A DNA stretch of 64,000 nt from JAGVSZ01 sp963747775 (GTDB lineage: Bacteria > Pseudomonadota > Gammaproteobacteria > Burkholderiales > SG8-39): assembly GCA_963747775.1 (NCBI GenBank), contig CAVVGT010000016.1:248001-312000 (forward strand), given 5' to 3'. Each line of letters opens with the position of its first letter. Positions within the stretch are counted from its first letter, which is position 1. Below the pieces are notes generated by a model. The model saw nothing but the letters and a program-made list of their open reading frames with translations. It ran no database searches and was not told where the DNA came from. The translations under genes were made by a program, and so were the position numbers. Of this stretch, positions 17,725 through 27,024 are shown in pieces.

Positions 17725-18781
17725 GGCGGTGGTGAAGGTCCGGATAATGCGGGTGAGCGTGGGAAATCGCGGCGTGCCGGTGCGCGTGCGCATGCGGCTC
17801 GCTGCCGTCCCACGCAAAGCCGTGATCGTGCTGATGGTGCTCGTCGTGCACGTGAGGATGCGCATGCTCCAGCGGCTCGTGCGTGTGCGGGTGCTCGTGC
17901 CGCTCGGTCAGGTGCAGCCACACGCCTGCGCCCATGAGCGCCGCCGCCAGCCAGAACGCCGGCGACGTCGGCTCGGAGAAAGCCCCGATCGCAACCGCCG
18001 CGCCGATGAACGGCGCCGTCGAGAAGTAGGCGCCGGTGCGCGCCGCGCCGAGTCCGCGCAGCGCGACGACGAAGAGCACCAGGCTCACGCCGTAGCCGAA
18101 GAGACCGACCGCGAGCGCGGCGGCTGCGGGCGAAGCGGCCGGCAGGTGGCCGCCAATGGCGAATCCGATCGCCAGATTGACCGCCCCCGCGACGAGCCCC
18201 TTTACGCCCGCAAGGAACGTCGCATCCCCGCCCGACACCTTTCGCGTGAGATTGTTGTCGATGGCCCAGCACAGACACGCGGCTGCGACGAGCAGCACAC
18301 CCATTGCGTCGTGCGCGGCCGCCGACTCGGTCGGCCAGGCGAGCGCCACACCGCCGGCCACGATCAACGCCATCCCCAGCACGATGCGCCGGCCCGCGTT
18401 CTCGCGAAACACGATCCACGCGATGAGCGCGGTCAACACCGCCTCGAGGTTGAGCAGCAGCGAAGCGCTCGCGCCGCTCGTGCGCGCAAGTCCCAGCATC
18501 AGCGCGACCGGCCCGAGCACGCCACCGAACGCGATGGCGCCGGCGAGCCATGGCCAGTCGCGCGGCGCGAGGCCGGTTCCGCCCGGCCGCAGCCATGCGA
18601 CCGCCCGGATCGCGAGCAATCCGAGTCCGCTGCCCAGGTACAGCAACGCCGCAAGCACGACGGGATGCACGTCGGCGACGAGCGCCTTCGCAACCGGCGT
18701 GCTCGCGCCGAACAGCGCCGCGGCGCCGAGCGCCGCGAAAACGGCGCCGGCGTTGACGTCGGCGGCGGCAATCCTGTTCAT
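17714..18781 (-). CDS. EamA/DMT-family transporter with long His-rich tail
   Basis: A 355-residue inner-membrane protein with ten hydrophobic segments in two EamA repeats (about 12-148 and 158-290). Residues 293-355 are a soluble tail with more than 20 histidines, many as HxH pairs (EHPHTHEPLEHAHPHVHDEHH). EamA proteins are drug/metabolite exporters. The tail suggests metal sensing or binding. The ATG at 18781 overlaps the cusA stop by 4 nt (ATGA), and its own end overlaps the cupredoxin start, so it is embedded in the copper operon. Copper or another metal as cargo or effector is inference. Confidence 0.85.
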   Translation of the reverse strand: MNRIAAADVNAGAVFAALGAAALFGASTPVAKALVADVHPVVLAALLYLGSGLGLLAIRAVAWLRPGGTGLAPRDWPWLAGAIAFGGVLGPVALMLGLARTSGASASLLLNLEAVLTALIAWIVFRENAGRRIVLGMALIVAGGVALAWPTESAAAHDAMGVLLVAAACLCWAIDNNLTRKVSGGDATFLAGVKGLVAGAVNLAIGFAIGGHLPAASPAAAALAVGLFGYGVSLVLFVVALRGLGAARTGAYFSTAPFIGAAVAIGAFSEPTSPAFWLAAALMGAGVWLHLTERHEHPHTHEPLEHAHPHVHDEHHQHDHGFAWDGSEPHAHAHRHAAISHAHPHYPDLHHRHVH

Positions 18782-21700
18782 GCGGCGGGATGATGCCCGA
18801 CTGCGGCCGCTGCGGGCGCGACGCCGCGACGCCGCATCAGGTAATACGCCGCCGGGATCACGAGCATCGACAGAAGCGGCGCGGTGATCATGCCCCCGAT
18901 CATCGGCGCGGCGATGCGTTGCATGACCTCGGCGCCGGTGCCGGCCGACCACATGATGGGCAGGAGACCCGCGACGATCACCGCGACCGTCATCGCCTTT
19001 GGCCGCACGCGCAGCACCGCGCCTTCCTCGATCGCGCGCCCGACCTCCTGCGCCGTGAGCGCGATCCCGGCCCGCTCGCGCGCTTCGAGGGCGTGTCGCA
19101 AGTAGATGAGCATCACGACCCCGAACTCGGCCGCGACGCCCGCGAGGGCGATGAACCCGACCGCGGAGGCGACCGACATGTTGTAGCCGAGCAGGTACAT
19201 GAGCCAGAGCCCGCCGATCAGCGAGAACGGCATCGTCGCCATGATCAGCGCGGCCTCGTCGAAGCGCCGGAAGGTGAGGTAGAGCAGCACGAACACGATC
19301 AGCAGGGTGAACGGCACGACCACGGTCAGGCGCTCCTTCGCGCGCTCGAGGTACTCGAACTGGCCCGACCAGGCGATCGAATAGCCTGGGGGCAGCGTCA
19401 CGCTCTCGATGACCGCGCGCTGCGCGTCGCGCACCACCGCCACCAGGTCGCGGCCGCGGATGTCGACGTAGATCCAGCCCGACGGCCGCGCACTCTCGCT
19501 CTTGATGCCGGGTGGCCCGTCGGCCACCGCGATCGCGGCGACGGCCGCGAGCGAAATCTGCTGCCCGCGCTCGGTGACCACCGGGAGCGTGCGCAGCTTC
19601 TCGATCGAGTCGCGCAGCTCGCGCGGATAGCGGACATTGATCGGAAAGCGCTGCAATCCCTCGATCGTCTCGCCGACATTCTCGCCGCCGATCGCCGCCG
19701 CGACGATCTCCTGCACGTCGCTCACGTTGAGCCCGTAGCGCGCGGCGGCGTTGCGGTCGATCCGGACGTCGATGTACCGCCCGCCCGTGAGCCGCTCGGC
19801 GAGCGCGGAGGTCACGCCCGGCACGTCGCGCACCGCGCGCTCGATTTCCGCGGCGACGCGGTCGATCTCGGCGAGGTCCGGCCCGCTCACCTTGATGCCG
19901 AGCGGGCTCTTGATGCCGGTGGCGAGCATGTCGATGCGGTTGCGCACCGGCGGCACCCAGATGTTGGACAGCCCGGGGATCTTGAGGCGCTCGTCGAGCT
20001 CGTCGATGAGCGCCTGCGTCGTGAGGCCCGGCCGCCACTCCGCGCGCGGCTTGAGCTGGATCGTGGTCTCGATCATCTCGAGCGGCGCCGGATCGGTCGC
20101 CGTCTCGGCGCGCCCGATCTTGCCGAAGACGCGCTTCACCTCGGGCACGGTCGCGATGAGCCGGTCGGTCTGCTGGAGGAGCTCCGCCGCCTTGCCGGGC
20201 GACAGGCCCGGCAGCGCCGTGGGCATGTAGAGCAGATCCCCCTCGTCGAGCGGGGGCAGGAACTCGCCGCCGATCCGGGTCGCCGGGTACCACGTCGCGG
20301 CGAGCAGGAGCACGGCGACGACGAGCGTGAGCCACGGGGCCGCGAGCACGCCGCGAATGATCGGGTGGTACAGCGCGATCAGCCAGCGGCTCAACGGGTT
20401 GGCCTGCTCGGACGGGATCCGGCCGCGGATCAGGTAGCCCATGAGCACCGGCACGAGCGTGACCGACAGCGCCGCCGCGGCGGCCATCGCATACGTCTTG
20501 GTGAACGCGAGCGGCGCGAAGAGCCGCCCCTCCTGCGCCTGGAGCGAGAACACCGGCACGAACGAGAGCGTGATGATGAGCAGGCTGAAGAAGAGCGCCG
20601 GCCCGACCTCGGCCGCCGCGTCGCCGATGACCCGCCAGTGCTCCGCGCCCGCGAGCTTCGCGCCCGGATGCGCGTGCTGCCACGCCTCGAGCTTCTTGTG
20701 CGCGTTCTCGATCATGACGATCGCCGCATCGACCATCGCGCCGACGGCGATCGCGATCCCGCCGAGCGACATGATGTTCGCGTTCACGCCCTGGTACTGC
20801 ATCACGATGAACGCCATCAGCACGCCGAGCGGCAGCGTGACGATCGCGACGAACCCCGAGCGCAGGTGGAACAGGAAGGCGAGGCAGACCACCGCGACGA
20901 CGACGAACTCCTCGACGAGCTTGTCGCGCAGGTGGGCGATCGAGCGTTCGATCAGGCCCGAGCGATCGTACGTCTCGACGATCTCGACGCCTTTCGGGAG
21001 GCTCGCCCGGAGCGAGGCGAGCTTGGCCTTGACCGCGTGGATGGTCTCGAGCGCGTTCTTGCCCGACCGCATCACGATCACGCCGCCGACGACCTCGCCC
21101 TCGCCGTCGAGGTCGGCGATCCCGCGCCGCATCTCCGGGCCGATCTGGACGTACGCGACGTCCTTCAGCAACACCGGCGTCCCGGACTCGCTCGTCCGGA
21201 TCGGGATGACGCGGAAATCGTCGAGCGTCTTCAGATAGCCGCTCGCGCGCACCATGTACTCGGCCTCGCCGAGCTCGACGACGGACCCGCCGGTCTCGCG
21301 ATTCGCGTTCTGGATGGCCTTGACCACCGTGGCGAGCGGGATGCCGTAGGCGCGCAGGCGATCGGGGTCGAGCACGACCTGGTACTGCCGCACCATGCCG
21401 CCGACGGTCGCGACCTCGGCGACGTTCGGGACGCTCTTCAGCTCGTACTTGAGGAACCAGTCCTGCAGCGCGCGCAGTCCGCCGAGGTCGTTGCCGCCGG
21501 AGCGGTCGACGAGCGCGTACTGATAGATCCAGCCGACGCCGGTCGCGTCGGGGCCGAGCGCGGCCTTCGCGCCCGCGGGCAGGCGCGATTGCACCTGGTT
21601 CAGGTACTCGAGCACCCGGGAGCGCGCCCAGTACAGATCGGTGCCGTCCTCGAACAGCACGTAGACGAACGAGTCGCCGAAGAACGAGTAACCGCGCACC

Positions 21701-21942
21701 ACCTTCGCGCCCGGCACCGACATCATCGTCGTCGTGATCGGATAGGTGACCTGGTCCTCGACGATGCGCGGCGCCTGGCCGGGAAACGTGGTGCGGATGA
21801 TCACCTGCACGTCGGAGAGATCGGGAATCGCGTCGACCGGCGTGCGCAGTACCCCCCACACGCCCCACGCCGCGACGAGGAGCGTCGCGAGGAGGACGAG
21901 GAAACGGTTCGTGATCGACCAGCGGATGAGGCTTGCGATCAT
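18778..21942 (-). CDS. cusA: CusA-type Cu/Ag RND efflux pump
   Basis: A 1054-residue heavy-metal RND transporter, close to the 1047 of E. coli CusA. Start ATG at 21942 (MIASLIRWSITNRFLVLL); a longer frame exists but lacks support. Twelve membrane helices and two large periplasmic loops are visible. GGIAIAVGAMVDAAIVMIENAHK is the proton-relay helix with the Asp pair region of HME-RND pumps. PLEMIETTIQLKP and NRIDMLATGIKSP contain the periplasmic methionines used for copper. GQFEYLERAKERL and AGVAAEFGVVMLIYLRHALE are also diagnostic. It forms the CusCBA complex with the two following genes' products. Confidence 0.94.
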   Translation of the reverse strand: MIASLIRWSITNRFLVLLATLLVAAWGVWGVLRTPVDAIPDLSDVQVIIRTTFPGQAPRIVEDQVTYPITTTMMSVPGAKVVRGYSFFGDSFVYVLFEDGTDLYWARSRVLEYLNQVQSRLPAGAKAALGPDATGVGWIYQYALVDRSGGNDLGGLRALQDWFLKYELKSVPNVAEVATVGGMVRQYQVVLDPDRLRAYGIPLATVVKAIQNANRETGGSVVELGEAEYMVRASGYLKTLDDFRVIPIRTSESGTPVLLKDVAYVQIGPEMRRGIADLDGEGEVVGGVIVMRSGKNALETIHAVKAKLASLRASLPKGVEIVETYDRSGLIERSIAHLRDKLVEEFVVVAVVCLAFLFHLRSGFVAIVTLPLGVLMAFIVMQYQGVNANIMSLGGIAIAVGAMVDAAIVMIENAHKKLEAWQHAHPGAKLAGAEHWRVIGDAAAEVGPALFFSLLIITLSFVPVFSLQAQEGRLFAPLAFTKTYAMAAAAALSVTLVPVLMGYLIRGRIPSEQANPLSRWLIALYHPIIRGVLAAPWLTLVVAVLLLAATWYPATRIGGEFLPPLDEGDLLYMPTALPGLSPGKAAELLQQTDRLIATVPEVKRVFGKIGRAETATDPAPLEMIETTIQLKPRAEWRPGLTTQALIDELDERLKIPGLSNIWVPPVRNRIDMLATGIKSPLGIKVSGPDLAEIDRVAAEIERAVRDVPGVTSALAERLTGGRYIDVRIDRNAAARYGLNVSDVQEIVAAAIGGENVGETIEGLQRFPINVRYPRELRDSIEKLRTLPVVTERGQQISLAAVAAIAVADGPPGIKSESARPSGWIYVDIRGRDLVAVVRDAQRAVIESVTLPPGYSIAWSGQFEYLERAKERLTVVVPFTLLIVFVLLYLTFRRFDEAALIMATMPFSLIGGLWLMYLLGYNMSVASAVGFIALAGVAAEFGVVMLIYLRHALEARERAGIALTAQEVGRAIEEGAVLRVRPKAMTVAVIVAGLLPIMWSAGTGAEVMQRIAAPMIGGMITAPLLSMLVIPAAYYLMRRRGVAPAAAAVGHHPAA

Positions 21943-22006
21943 GGCGTTTCCATCCGACTCGGGACAGCCACGAGAGGGTGCACCCCCTCGTTCTGAAGTG
22001 CTGCGA

Positions 22007-23554
22007 TCATTTCGGGGCTCCGTGACCGGCATGCGGGTCTGCCGCCTTCGCGCCGGCGCCTGCGCGCTCGACCTTGGTGGTCCGGAACTCGCCGTCGCGC
22101 GTGATCACGAAGTCGAAGCGGATCGCGTCGCCGGCCTTCAGGCCGGGCGGTAGCCCGCTCCGCGGCGTCTTGAACTCCATCGTCATCGCGCCCATTCCCG
22201 CGCTCGGGACCGCACCGTGCTTGATGAGCAGGGATTGGTCGTCGACGCTCACCACCACGCCCTCGCCGCGGTGTGCGGGGCTCGCCGCGCCGGGCTCGCC
22301 GCCCGCAGGTTCCATCGGCTGCATGCGCGTGAGCGTCGATCGCAGGCTCGCCTCCGAGTCGATGAGGAACTGCCCCGACAGCACAACGCGGTCACCCGCC
22401 GCGAGCCCCTTCAGGATCGCGGTGTCGCCCCCCGCCTCACCGCCGGCCTCGACCTCGACCTGGCGGAACTGGCCCTTCTCGCCGGCGACGATCACGACCG
22501 TGCGCGTGCCGGTGCGGATCACCGCCTCGCTCGGCACCAGCAGCGTCGCACGCGCCTGCGCCGGCGTGAACGAGAGCGATGCGAACATCCCGGGCGAGAG
22601 CCGTGCCCCGGGGTTGGCGAGCTCGATACGCGCCCGCACGGTGCGCGTCTCCGCGCTGACCTCCGGCAGGATCGCCGCGACGCGGCCGCGGAAGGTCTCG
22701 CCCGGCCACGCGGCCACGCGCGCCTCGACGGGGGTACCCGGGCGCACGGCCGCGCTCAGGCTCTCGGGCACCTCTGCGTTCACCCAGACGGTGGAGACGT
22801 CGACGATGCGGAAGAGCGTCGCACCCGGCATCACGCTCATCCCCTCGCGCACCTCGAGCGCCGCGATCACGCCGCCGATCGGCGCGCGGAGCGTGACGCG
22901 TGGCGCAACGCGGCGATCGCGCTCGACGGCGCCGATGAGCTCGTCGCTCATCCCGAGCAGCACGAGGCGCTGGCGCGTCGCGGCGCGCAGCGTCTCGACG
23001 TCCGCGAGCGCGCTCTTGAGCAGCGCGAGGTACTCCTCCTGCGCCGCGGCCCACTCGGGCACGAGCAGCTCGACGAGCGGCGCGCCCTTCGCGATCGGGT
23101 CGAGCGGCGCGCGCGCATACAGCTTCTCGACGAAGCCGCCGGTGCGCGACTGCAGCACCACGACGCCACGCTCGTTCCACGCCACCGTGCCGACCGCCTC
23201 GATCCTGCGGTCGAGGGTCCCGGTCCGGACGACCGCGGTGCGCACGCCGAGGTTCTGCGTGACTCGAGGGTTGATCGTGACGCCGCCCTCGGCAGGACCC
23301 TCGTCGGCGTACTTCGGCACGAGCTGCATGTCCATGAACGGCGACTTGCCCGGCTTGTCGAACCGCTGCTGCGGATACATCGGGTCGTACCAGTAGAGGA
23401 CCTTGCGCCCGGTGTCGGCCCTCGCGACCGGCGCCGCGTCCGTCGCGGCCGGCGCGAGATGCTTCACCCCCTCCGACCTGCCGTACCAGTAGCCTCCTGC
23501 GATTCCTGCGGCGGCGAGCACGGCAACGAGCGTCCCTGCGATAACGGGTTTCAT
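22007..23554 (-). CDS. cusB: CusB-type adaptor with fused C-terminal CusF-like domain
   Basis: A 515-residue periplasmic adaptor. One N-terminal anchor (about 5-22) is followed by a heavy-metal-binding segment WYDPMYPQQRFDKPGKSPFMDMQLVPKY (Met59, Met74, Met76), the lipoyl/barrel parts (TLRAPIGGVIAALEVREG) and a membrane-proximal domain. Residues about 430-500 form an added CusF-like domain with KHGAVPSAGMGAMTMEF (His446, Met454, Met457, Met459). The fusion would keep a copper chaperone attached to the pump although a separate cusF gene also exists. Its start overlaps the cusC-like stop by 4 nt. Confidence 0.92.
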   Translation of the reverse strand: MKPVIAGTLVAVLAAAGIAGGYWYGRSEGVKHLAPAATDAAPVARADTGRKVLYWYDPMYPQQRFDKPGKSPFMDMQLVPKYADEGPAEGGVTINPRVTQNLGVRTAVVRTGTLDRRIEAVGTVAWNERGVVVLQSRTGGFVEKLYARAPLDPIAKGAPLVELLVPEWAAAQEEYLALLKSALADVETLRAATRQRLVLLGMSDELIGAVERDRRVAPRVTLRAPIGGVIAALEVREGMSVMPGATLFRIVDVSTVWVNAEVPESLSAAVRPGTPVEARVAAWPGETFRGRVAAILPEVSAETRTVRARIELANPGARLSPGMFASLSFTPAQARATLLVPSEAVIRTGTRTVVIVAGEKGQFRQVEVEAGGEAGGDTAILKGLAAGDRVVLSGQFLIDSEASLRSTLTRMQPMEPAGGEPGAASPAHRGEGVVVSVDDQSLLIKHGAVPSAGMGAMTMEFKTPRSGLPPGLKAGDAIRFDFVITRDGEFRTTKVERAGAGAKAADPHAGHGAPK

Positions 23555-24810
23555 TGCTTGGTCTCCTCGGCCGGGGCGAGATAGTTCAGACCGGCCCACG
23601 CGCGGCTGCGCTCGAGCAGGGCGTTGTGCAGCCCGAGGCGCGTTTCGGCCTCGGCCTTGCGCGCCTCGATGACGGAGGCGAGCGCGCCCTTGCCGCCGCG
23701 ATACGACGCGAGCGCCGCCTCGGCACGCTCGCGCGCGAGCGGCACGAGCAGTTGCTCGAAGCGCTGCACGCGCTTGCTCCACGCTTCCCAGTCGACGGCG
23801 AGACCGCGCAGCTGCGCGGCGTACATGCGGCGCGCCTCCTCGAGCTGCGCGCGGGCGCGCTCCACCTGCGCCACGCTCGCGGCGACCTCCCGGTCCTGGC
23901 GGTTCGCCGGGGCGATCGGCAGGTCGACGCTGAACATCAGGCTCAGCATGTTGGAGTAGTACGGGCTGCGCTGGCCGTACGAGAGCTCGACGCCCCAGTC
24001 GGGTTTCTTCGTGCTCTGTGCGAGCGCCACGTCGCTGCGCGCGAGCGCCGTGCGGCTCTCGAGCACCTGCAGCGTCGGTTGGCGGTCGAGCGACTCGAGC
24101 AATGCCGCGACCGGCACCGCGAGCCGGGTGGTGTCGGGCGCCGCGCCGAGCGGACGCTGCGCGTCCTCGCCCACGAGCGCCGACAGCGCGATCCGCGCGC
24201 GCGCCAGCACGCGCTCCTGGTCGATCACCTGGTCCCGCGCGGCCTCGACCGCCGAGCGCGCCATGAACCCGTCCGCGGGCGCCGCACGGCCCGCGGCGAT
24301 CGCCGCAGCCACGGTGTCTTGCTGGAGCGCGACCGCATTGACGAGGTCGCTCATCACTTCGACCGCGCGCGTCGCGTGCAGCGTGTCGTACCACGCGAGC
24401 GCGATGTCGCGCCGCAGGTTCGCGCGCTCCAGCACGAGGCCGGCCTGCTCCACGCCGAGCTCGCGCGCGGCGCGCTCGCCGCGCGCCTTGCGCTTGTCGC
24501 CGTTCACGATGTCCTGCATCACGCCGATCCGCTTCATCGTCATGAAGTCCCGCGTCAGGCTCCAGGCGTCCTCGCCGCTGACCGGCACGTTCTCGAGCCC
24601 GAACTTGAGCTTCGGGTCGGGAAGCTGGGCGGCGCGGCCGGCGAGGTCGGAGGCGGCGGCGACCGCGGAAGACTGCGCGGCGAGCCGCGCGGAACGATCC
24701 TCGCCGAGGCGGATCGCCTCATCCAGCGACAGGGCCTGCGCCGCGACGCGGGGCGCGACGGCCCCGATGAGAATGCACGCGGCAACGCGTGCGATGACTG
24801 TGCGATGCAT
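23551..24810 (-). CDS. cusC: CusC-like outer-membrane factor (TolC family)
   Basis: A 419-residue outer-membrane efflux protein. ATG at 24810 is preceded by CGGAGG and starts a signal peptide (cleavage near VAA-QA). Two long alpha-helical OEP repeats rich in Ala, Arg and Glu are visible (LSLDEAIRLGEDRSARL near the start; ALLERSRAWAGLNYL near the end), plus DLPIAPANRQDREVA in the second beta-strand region. There is no lipobox, unlike E. coli CusC. It gives the exit channel for the CusBA pump. The operon order C-B-A is standard. Confidence 0.88.
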   Translation of the reverse strand: MHRTVIARVAACILIGAVAPRVAAQALSLDEAIRLGEDRSARLAAQSSAVAAASDLAGRAAQLPDPKLKFGLENVPVSGEDAWSLTRDFMTMKRIGVMQDIVNGDKRKARGERAARELGVEQAGLVLERANLRRDIALAWYDTLHATRAVEVMSDLVNAVALQQDTVAAAIAAGRAAPADGFMARSAVEAARDQVIDQERVLARARIALSALVGEDAQRPLGAAPDTTRLAVPVAALLESLDRQPTLQVLESRTALARSDVALAQSTKKPDWGVELSYGQRSPYYSNMLSLMFSVDLPIAPANRQDREVAASVAQVERARAQLEEARRMYAAQLRGLAVDWEAWSKRVQRFEQLLVPLARERAEAALASYRGGKGALASVIEARKAEAETRLGLHNALLERSRAWAGLNYLAPAEETKQ

Positions 24811-24879
24811 GGAACCTCCGCTCGATCGAACCGGATGCAGACCGTGCTCGTGCGGCACGGCGCGTCGATCAAGCGCAGG

Positions 24880-25254
24880 TCAGATGCGCAGGCGGCGGTG
24901 CAGGAGAAAAGGCGGGGGAGCGCCGGTGTGCGCGAGCCAGCGGGTCAAACCGGCCGTCGCATCGGCGCCAGTACGTGCGACGTCGTGCGCGCGCAGCACG
25001 GCGAGCGGCGCGCCGAGATCGGGCGCCACGAGCGGCTTCGCCTGGTCGACGGTCTGCGTGCCGGCTTCGCAATGCGCCTTGCAAAGCGTGTCGGGAGCGG
25101 GCTGCTCGGGCGCGCCGTGATGGCAGGTCTCGGTCGCCTCGTCCGCCGGGGCGGCGAGCACGCACCCATGTGCCGCGACCAGCGCCTGCGCGAGCACGAG
25201 CGCCACGATCGCGAGGAGCGCGGTGAGGCGGCGGGGCGGGCCCGGGCGAAACAT
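24880..25254 (-). CDS. Small exported His/Cys-containing protein heading the copper cluster
   Basis: A 124-residue protein with an N-terminal signal or anchor helix (LTALLAIVALVLAQALVAAHG). The mature part has cysteines in ETCHHGAPEQ and DTLCKAHCEAG and ends in PPPFLLHRRLRI, an ending I associate with small proteins encoded beside cusC-like genes. It lies 69 bp upstream of cusC on the same strand and is probably first in the operon. Function unknown; periplasmic copper or silver binding by the Cys/His pairs is possible. Confidence 0.72.
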   Translation of the reverse strand: MFRPGPPRRLTALLAIVALVLAQALVAAHGCVLAAPADEATETCHHGAPEQPAPDTLCKAHCEAGTQTVDQAKPLVAPDLGAPLAVLRAHDVARTGADATAGLTRWLAHTGAPPPFLLHRRLRI

Positions 25255-25308
25255 GCGCGGAAGGATACCCCGGCTCGATCGGCGGCACGATTGCGCTGGA
25301 TCAAACTC

Positions 25309-26055
25309 CTACCAGCCGCGCACGGCGTTCGCCAGCAGTTCGTACAAGGCGAAGTAGCTCCCCTGCAGCGCGCCCACGCTCGGCACGAAGTTGAGCGGGC
25401 CGGTGATCGAGAAGTTCGGGATCTGGGTCGGCGCGGGCACCACCTCGAGCCCGGCGGCAACGAATTCGGCCCGCGCGCGCCGAATGTCGAAGCCGTGCAT
25501 GACCAGCACGACGCGCCTTACGCCGTCCCGCTTCAGGATCGCGGCGGAGAGCTGCGCGTTCTCGTGCGTGTTGCGCGACCGGTCCTCGGCCCAGCGCACC
25601 GGCACGTTGAACTCCTCCTCGAGCGCGGCGCGCATCAGCGACGCCTCGGTGGCCGTGTCGCCGAACACCGACCCCCCGGAGACGAGCACCGGCAGTCCGG
25701 TCTCGCGCGCGAGCTTCGCACCATAGCGCACGCGCTCGAGGGTGACGCGGCCGAGCGTGTCGCCGCCGTACTCGAGCGCCTCGCGTCGCACGCCGCCGCC
25801 GAGGATGACTACCGCCTGCGCGGTGCGCGCGTCCTCGAGGCGCACCGCCGGGCTGTCGTTAGCAAGACTCAGGAGGAGACCCGAGACCGGGCTCAACGAA
25901 AGCGCGAGCAGGGTCGCGAGCCCGGTCCAGACCATCGCACGCCCGGTCCGCGGCCACCGTCGAAGCATCAACGCCCCCGCGAAAGCGAGCAGCAATGGGC
26001 CGGTCGGCGGCAGGACGAGCGCGCCCAGGAGCTTCTTTAGCAGGAAGAGATCCAT
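25309..26055 (-). CDS. YdcF/ElyC-family membrane protein (DUF218)
   Basis: A 248-residue protein with two N-terminal membrane helices (about 8-30 and 38-62) and a periplasmic DUF218 domain. Motifs: AQAVVILGGGVRREALEYGGDT, GLPVLVSGGSV, EDRSRNTHENAQLSAAIL and VVLVMHGFDIRRARAEF, all typical of ElyC/SanA/YdcF proteins linked to envelope polysaccharide and undecaprenyl-phosphate use in other bacteria. It is divergent from the acyltransferase pseudogene. The exact role is unknown; the link to the polysaccharide region is inferred from position. Confidence 0.85.
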   Translation of the reverse strand: MDLFLLKKLLGALVLPPTGPLLLAFAGALMLRRWPRTGRAMVWTGLATLLALSLSPVSGLLLSLANDSPAVRLEDARTAQAVVILGGGVRREALEYGGDTLGRVTLERVRYGAKLARETGLPVLVSGGSVFGDTATEASLMRAALEEEFNVPVRWAEDRSRNTHENAQLSAAILKRDGVRRVVLVMHGFDIRRARAEFVAAGLEVVPAPTQIPNFSITGPLNFVPSVGALQGSYFALYELLANAVRGW

Positions 26056-26265
26056 GAAAGCGTCGACAGTACGTCACTCGGATGCGAAGCGCGCAAGGGA
26101 ACGAGCCCCCCGCCGGATGGATGATGACGAGCAGCAACCTCCAGCACTATACTGGGCTCGCTGCTGCGCACGTTCGACCGCAGGTTCGACACAACTCCAC
26201 AGGTCCGGCGCGGCGGCGAGTCTTTCCAAGACATACCGCGGTGGGGACTGCGTTGGGGAGGCGTC
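26056..26265 (+). promoter_or_regulatory. Divergent leader with a possible -10 box
   Basis: The gap between the YdcF-like gene and the acyltransferase pseudogene. TATACT at 26148-26153 could be a sigma-70 -10 element for the plus-strand gene; the -35 region (TGACGA near 26125) is poor. A GGGGAGG ribosome site lies just before the ATG at 26266. Confidence 0.3.
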
Positions 26266-27024
26266 ATGTTTCTGTTCGAGCTGTTGAATCTCGCGCACGG
26301 CTTCAAGAAGTACTTCGACGTCGCGCCGGCGGTCACGCCGCAGCTGCAGACGCAAGCTTATGAGATCCGGCATCGCGTGTATTGCGAATAGCTCGGGTAC
26401 GAGCCGGTGCGTCCGGACCACTGCGAGCGCGACGACTACGACACGCGGGCGGATCACATCCTGATCCGCTCGGTGAAGGCCAACCGGTTCGTCGCGTGCG
26501 CGCGCGTCGTTCGCGTGGATCCCGCGGACCCGGCGAGCCAGCTCCCGCTCGAGCGCAGCTGCGCGGCCGCGATCGACCGGACGATCATCGATCCCGGGCG
26601 GCTCGATCGCGCCCGCATCGGCGAGATTTCCCGCCTGGCGATCGTTCCGGAATTCCGTCAGCGGCGCGGCGAGAAGAACACGGCGGTCGCGGTGTCGGAA
26701 GCGGATTTCGGCTCCGTGGACCTGCCCCGGTTTCCGTACATCCAGGTCGCCCCTTACTACGGGACGATCGCGCTCGCCAAGCGGCTCGGCGTCGAAACGA
26801 TCTTCATCCTCACCGAGCCGCACCTTTCCGGCCACTTCGCCAAGCTCGGTGCACGCCCCCATCCGATCGGCGCGCCGATCGAGCATCGCGGACAGCGGAT
26901 TCCCTCGGTGATGACGGTGACCGAGACCGAAAAACATCTGCCGAGATCGGTGCGTCCGCTGTACGAGCTGCTGTGCAACGCGATCTGGTCGGGGTTCGAG
27001 GCGCGGCCGAAGACGTTGCACTGA
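26266..27024 (+). pseudogene. PEP-CTERM/exosortase-associated acyltransferase, interrupted by an in-frame TAG
   Basis: A GNAT-fold protein resembling acyl-homoserine-lactone synthases, of the class found with exosortase systems. The frame from ATG 26266 (GGGGAGG site) would give 252 residues, but codon 42 (26389-26391) is TAG, exactly where relatives have Glu in a YCEELGYE-like motif. Both sides stay in the same frame and are well conserved: YEIRHRVYCE before, LGYEPVRPDHCERDDYD and GEISRLAIVPEFRQRRGE after. A single G-to-T change explains it. It is either a recent pseudogene or a base-call error. An internal start at 26407 would lose the N-terminal motif. Confidence 0.85.

Noticed and set aside
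17714..21868. A minus-strand open frame of 1384 codons that seems to fuse a large protein to the EamA transporter
   Set aside because: The upstream part is another frame of cusA with Arg/Gly-rich junk. The EamA protein has its own ATG at 18781 overlapping the cusA stop.
18790..21996. Plus-strand open frame of more than 1000 codons opposite cusA
   Set aside because: High GC leaves few stops on the antisense strand. The product is Arg/Asp/His-rich, and cusA on the other strand is unmistakable.
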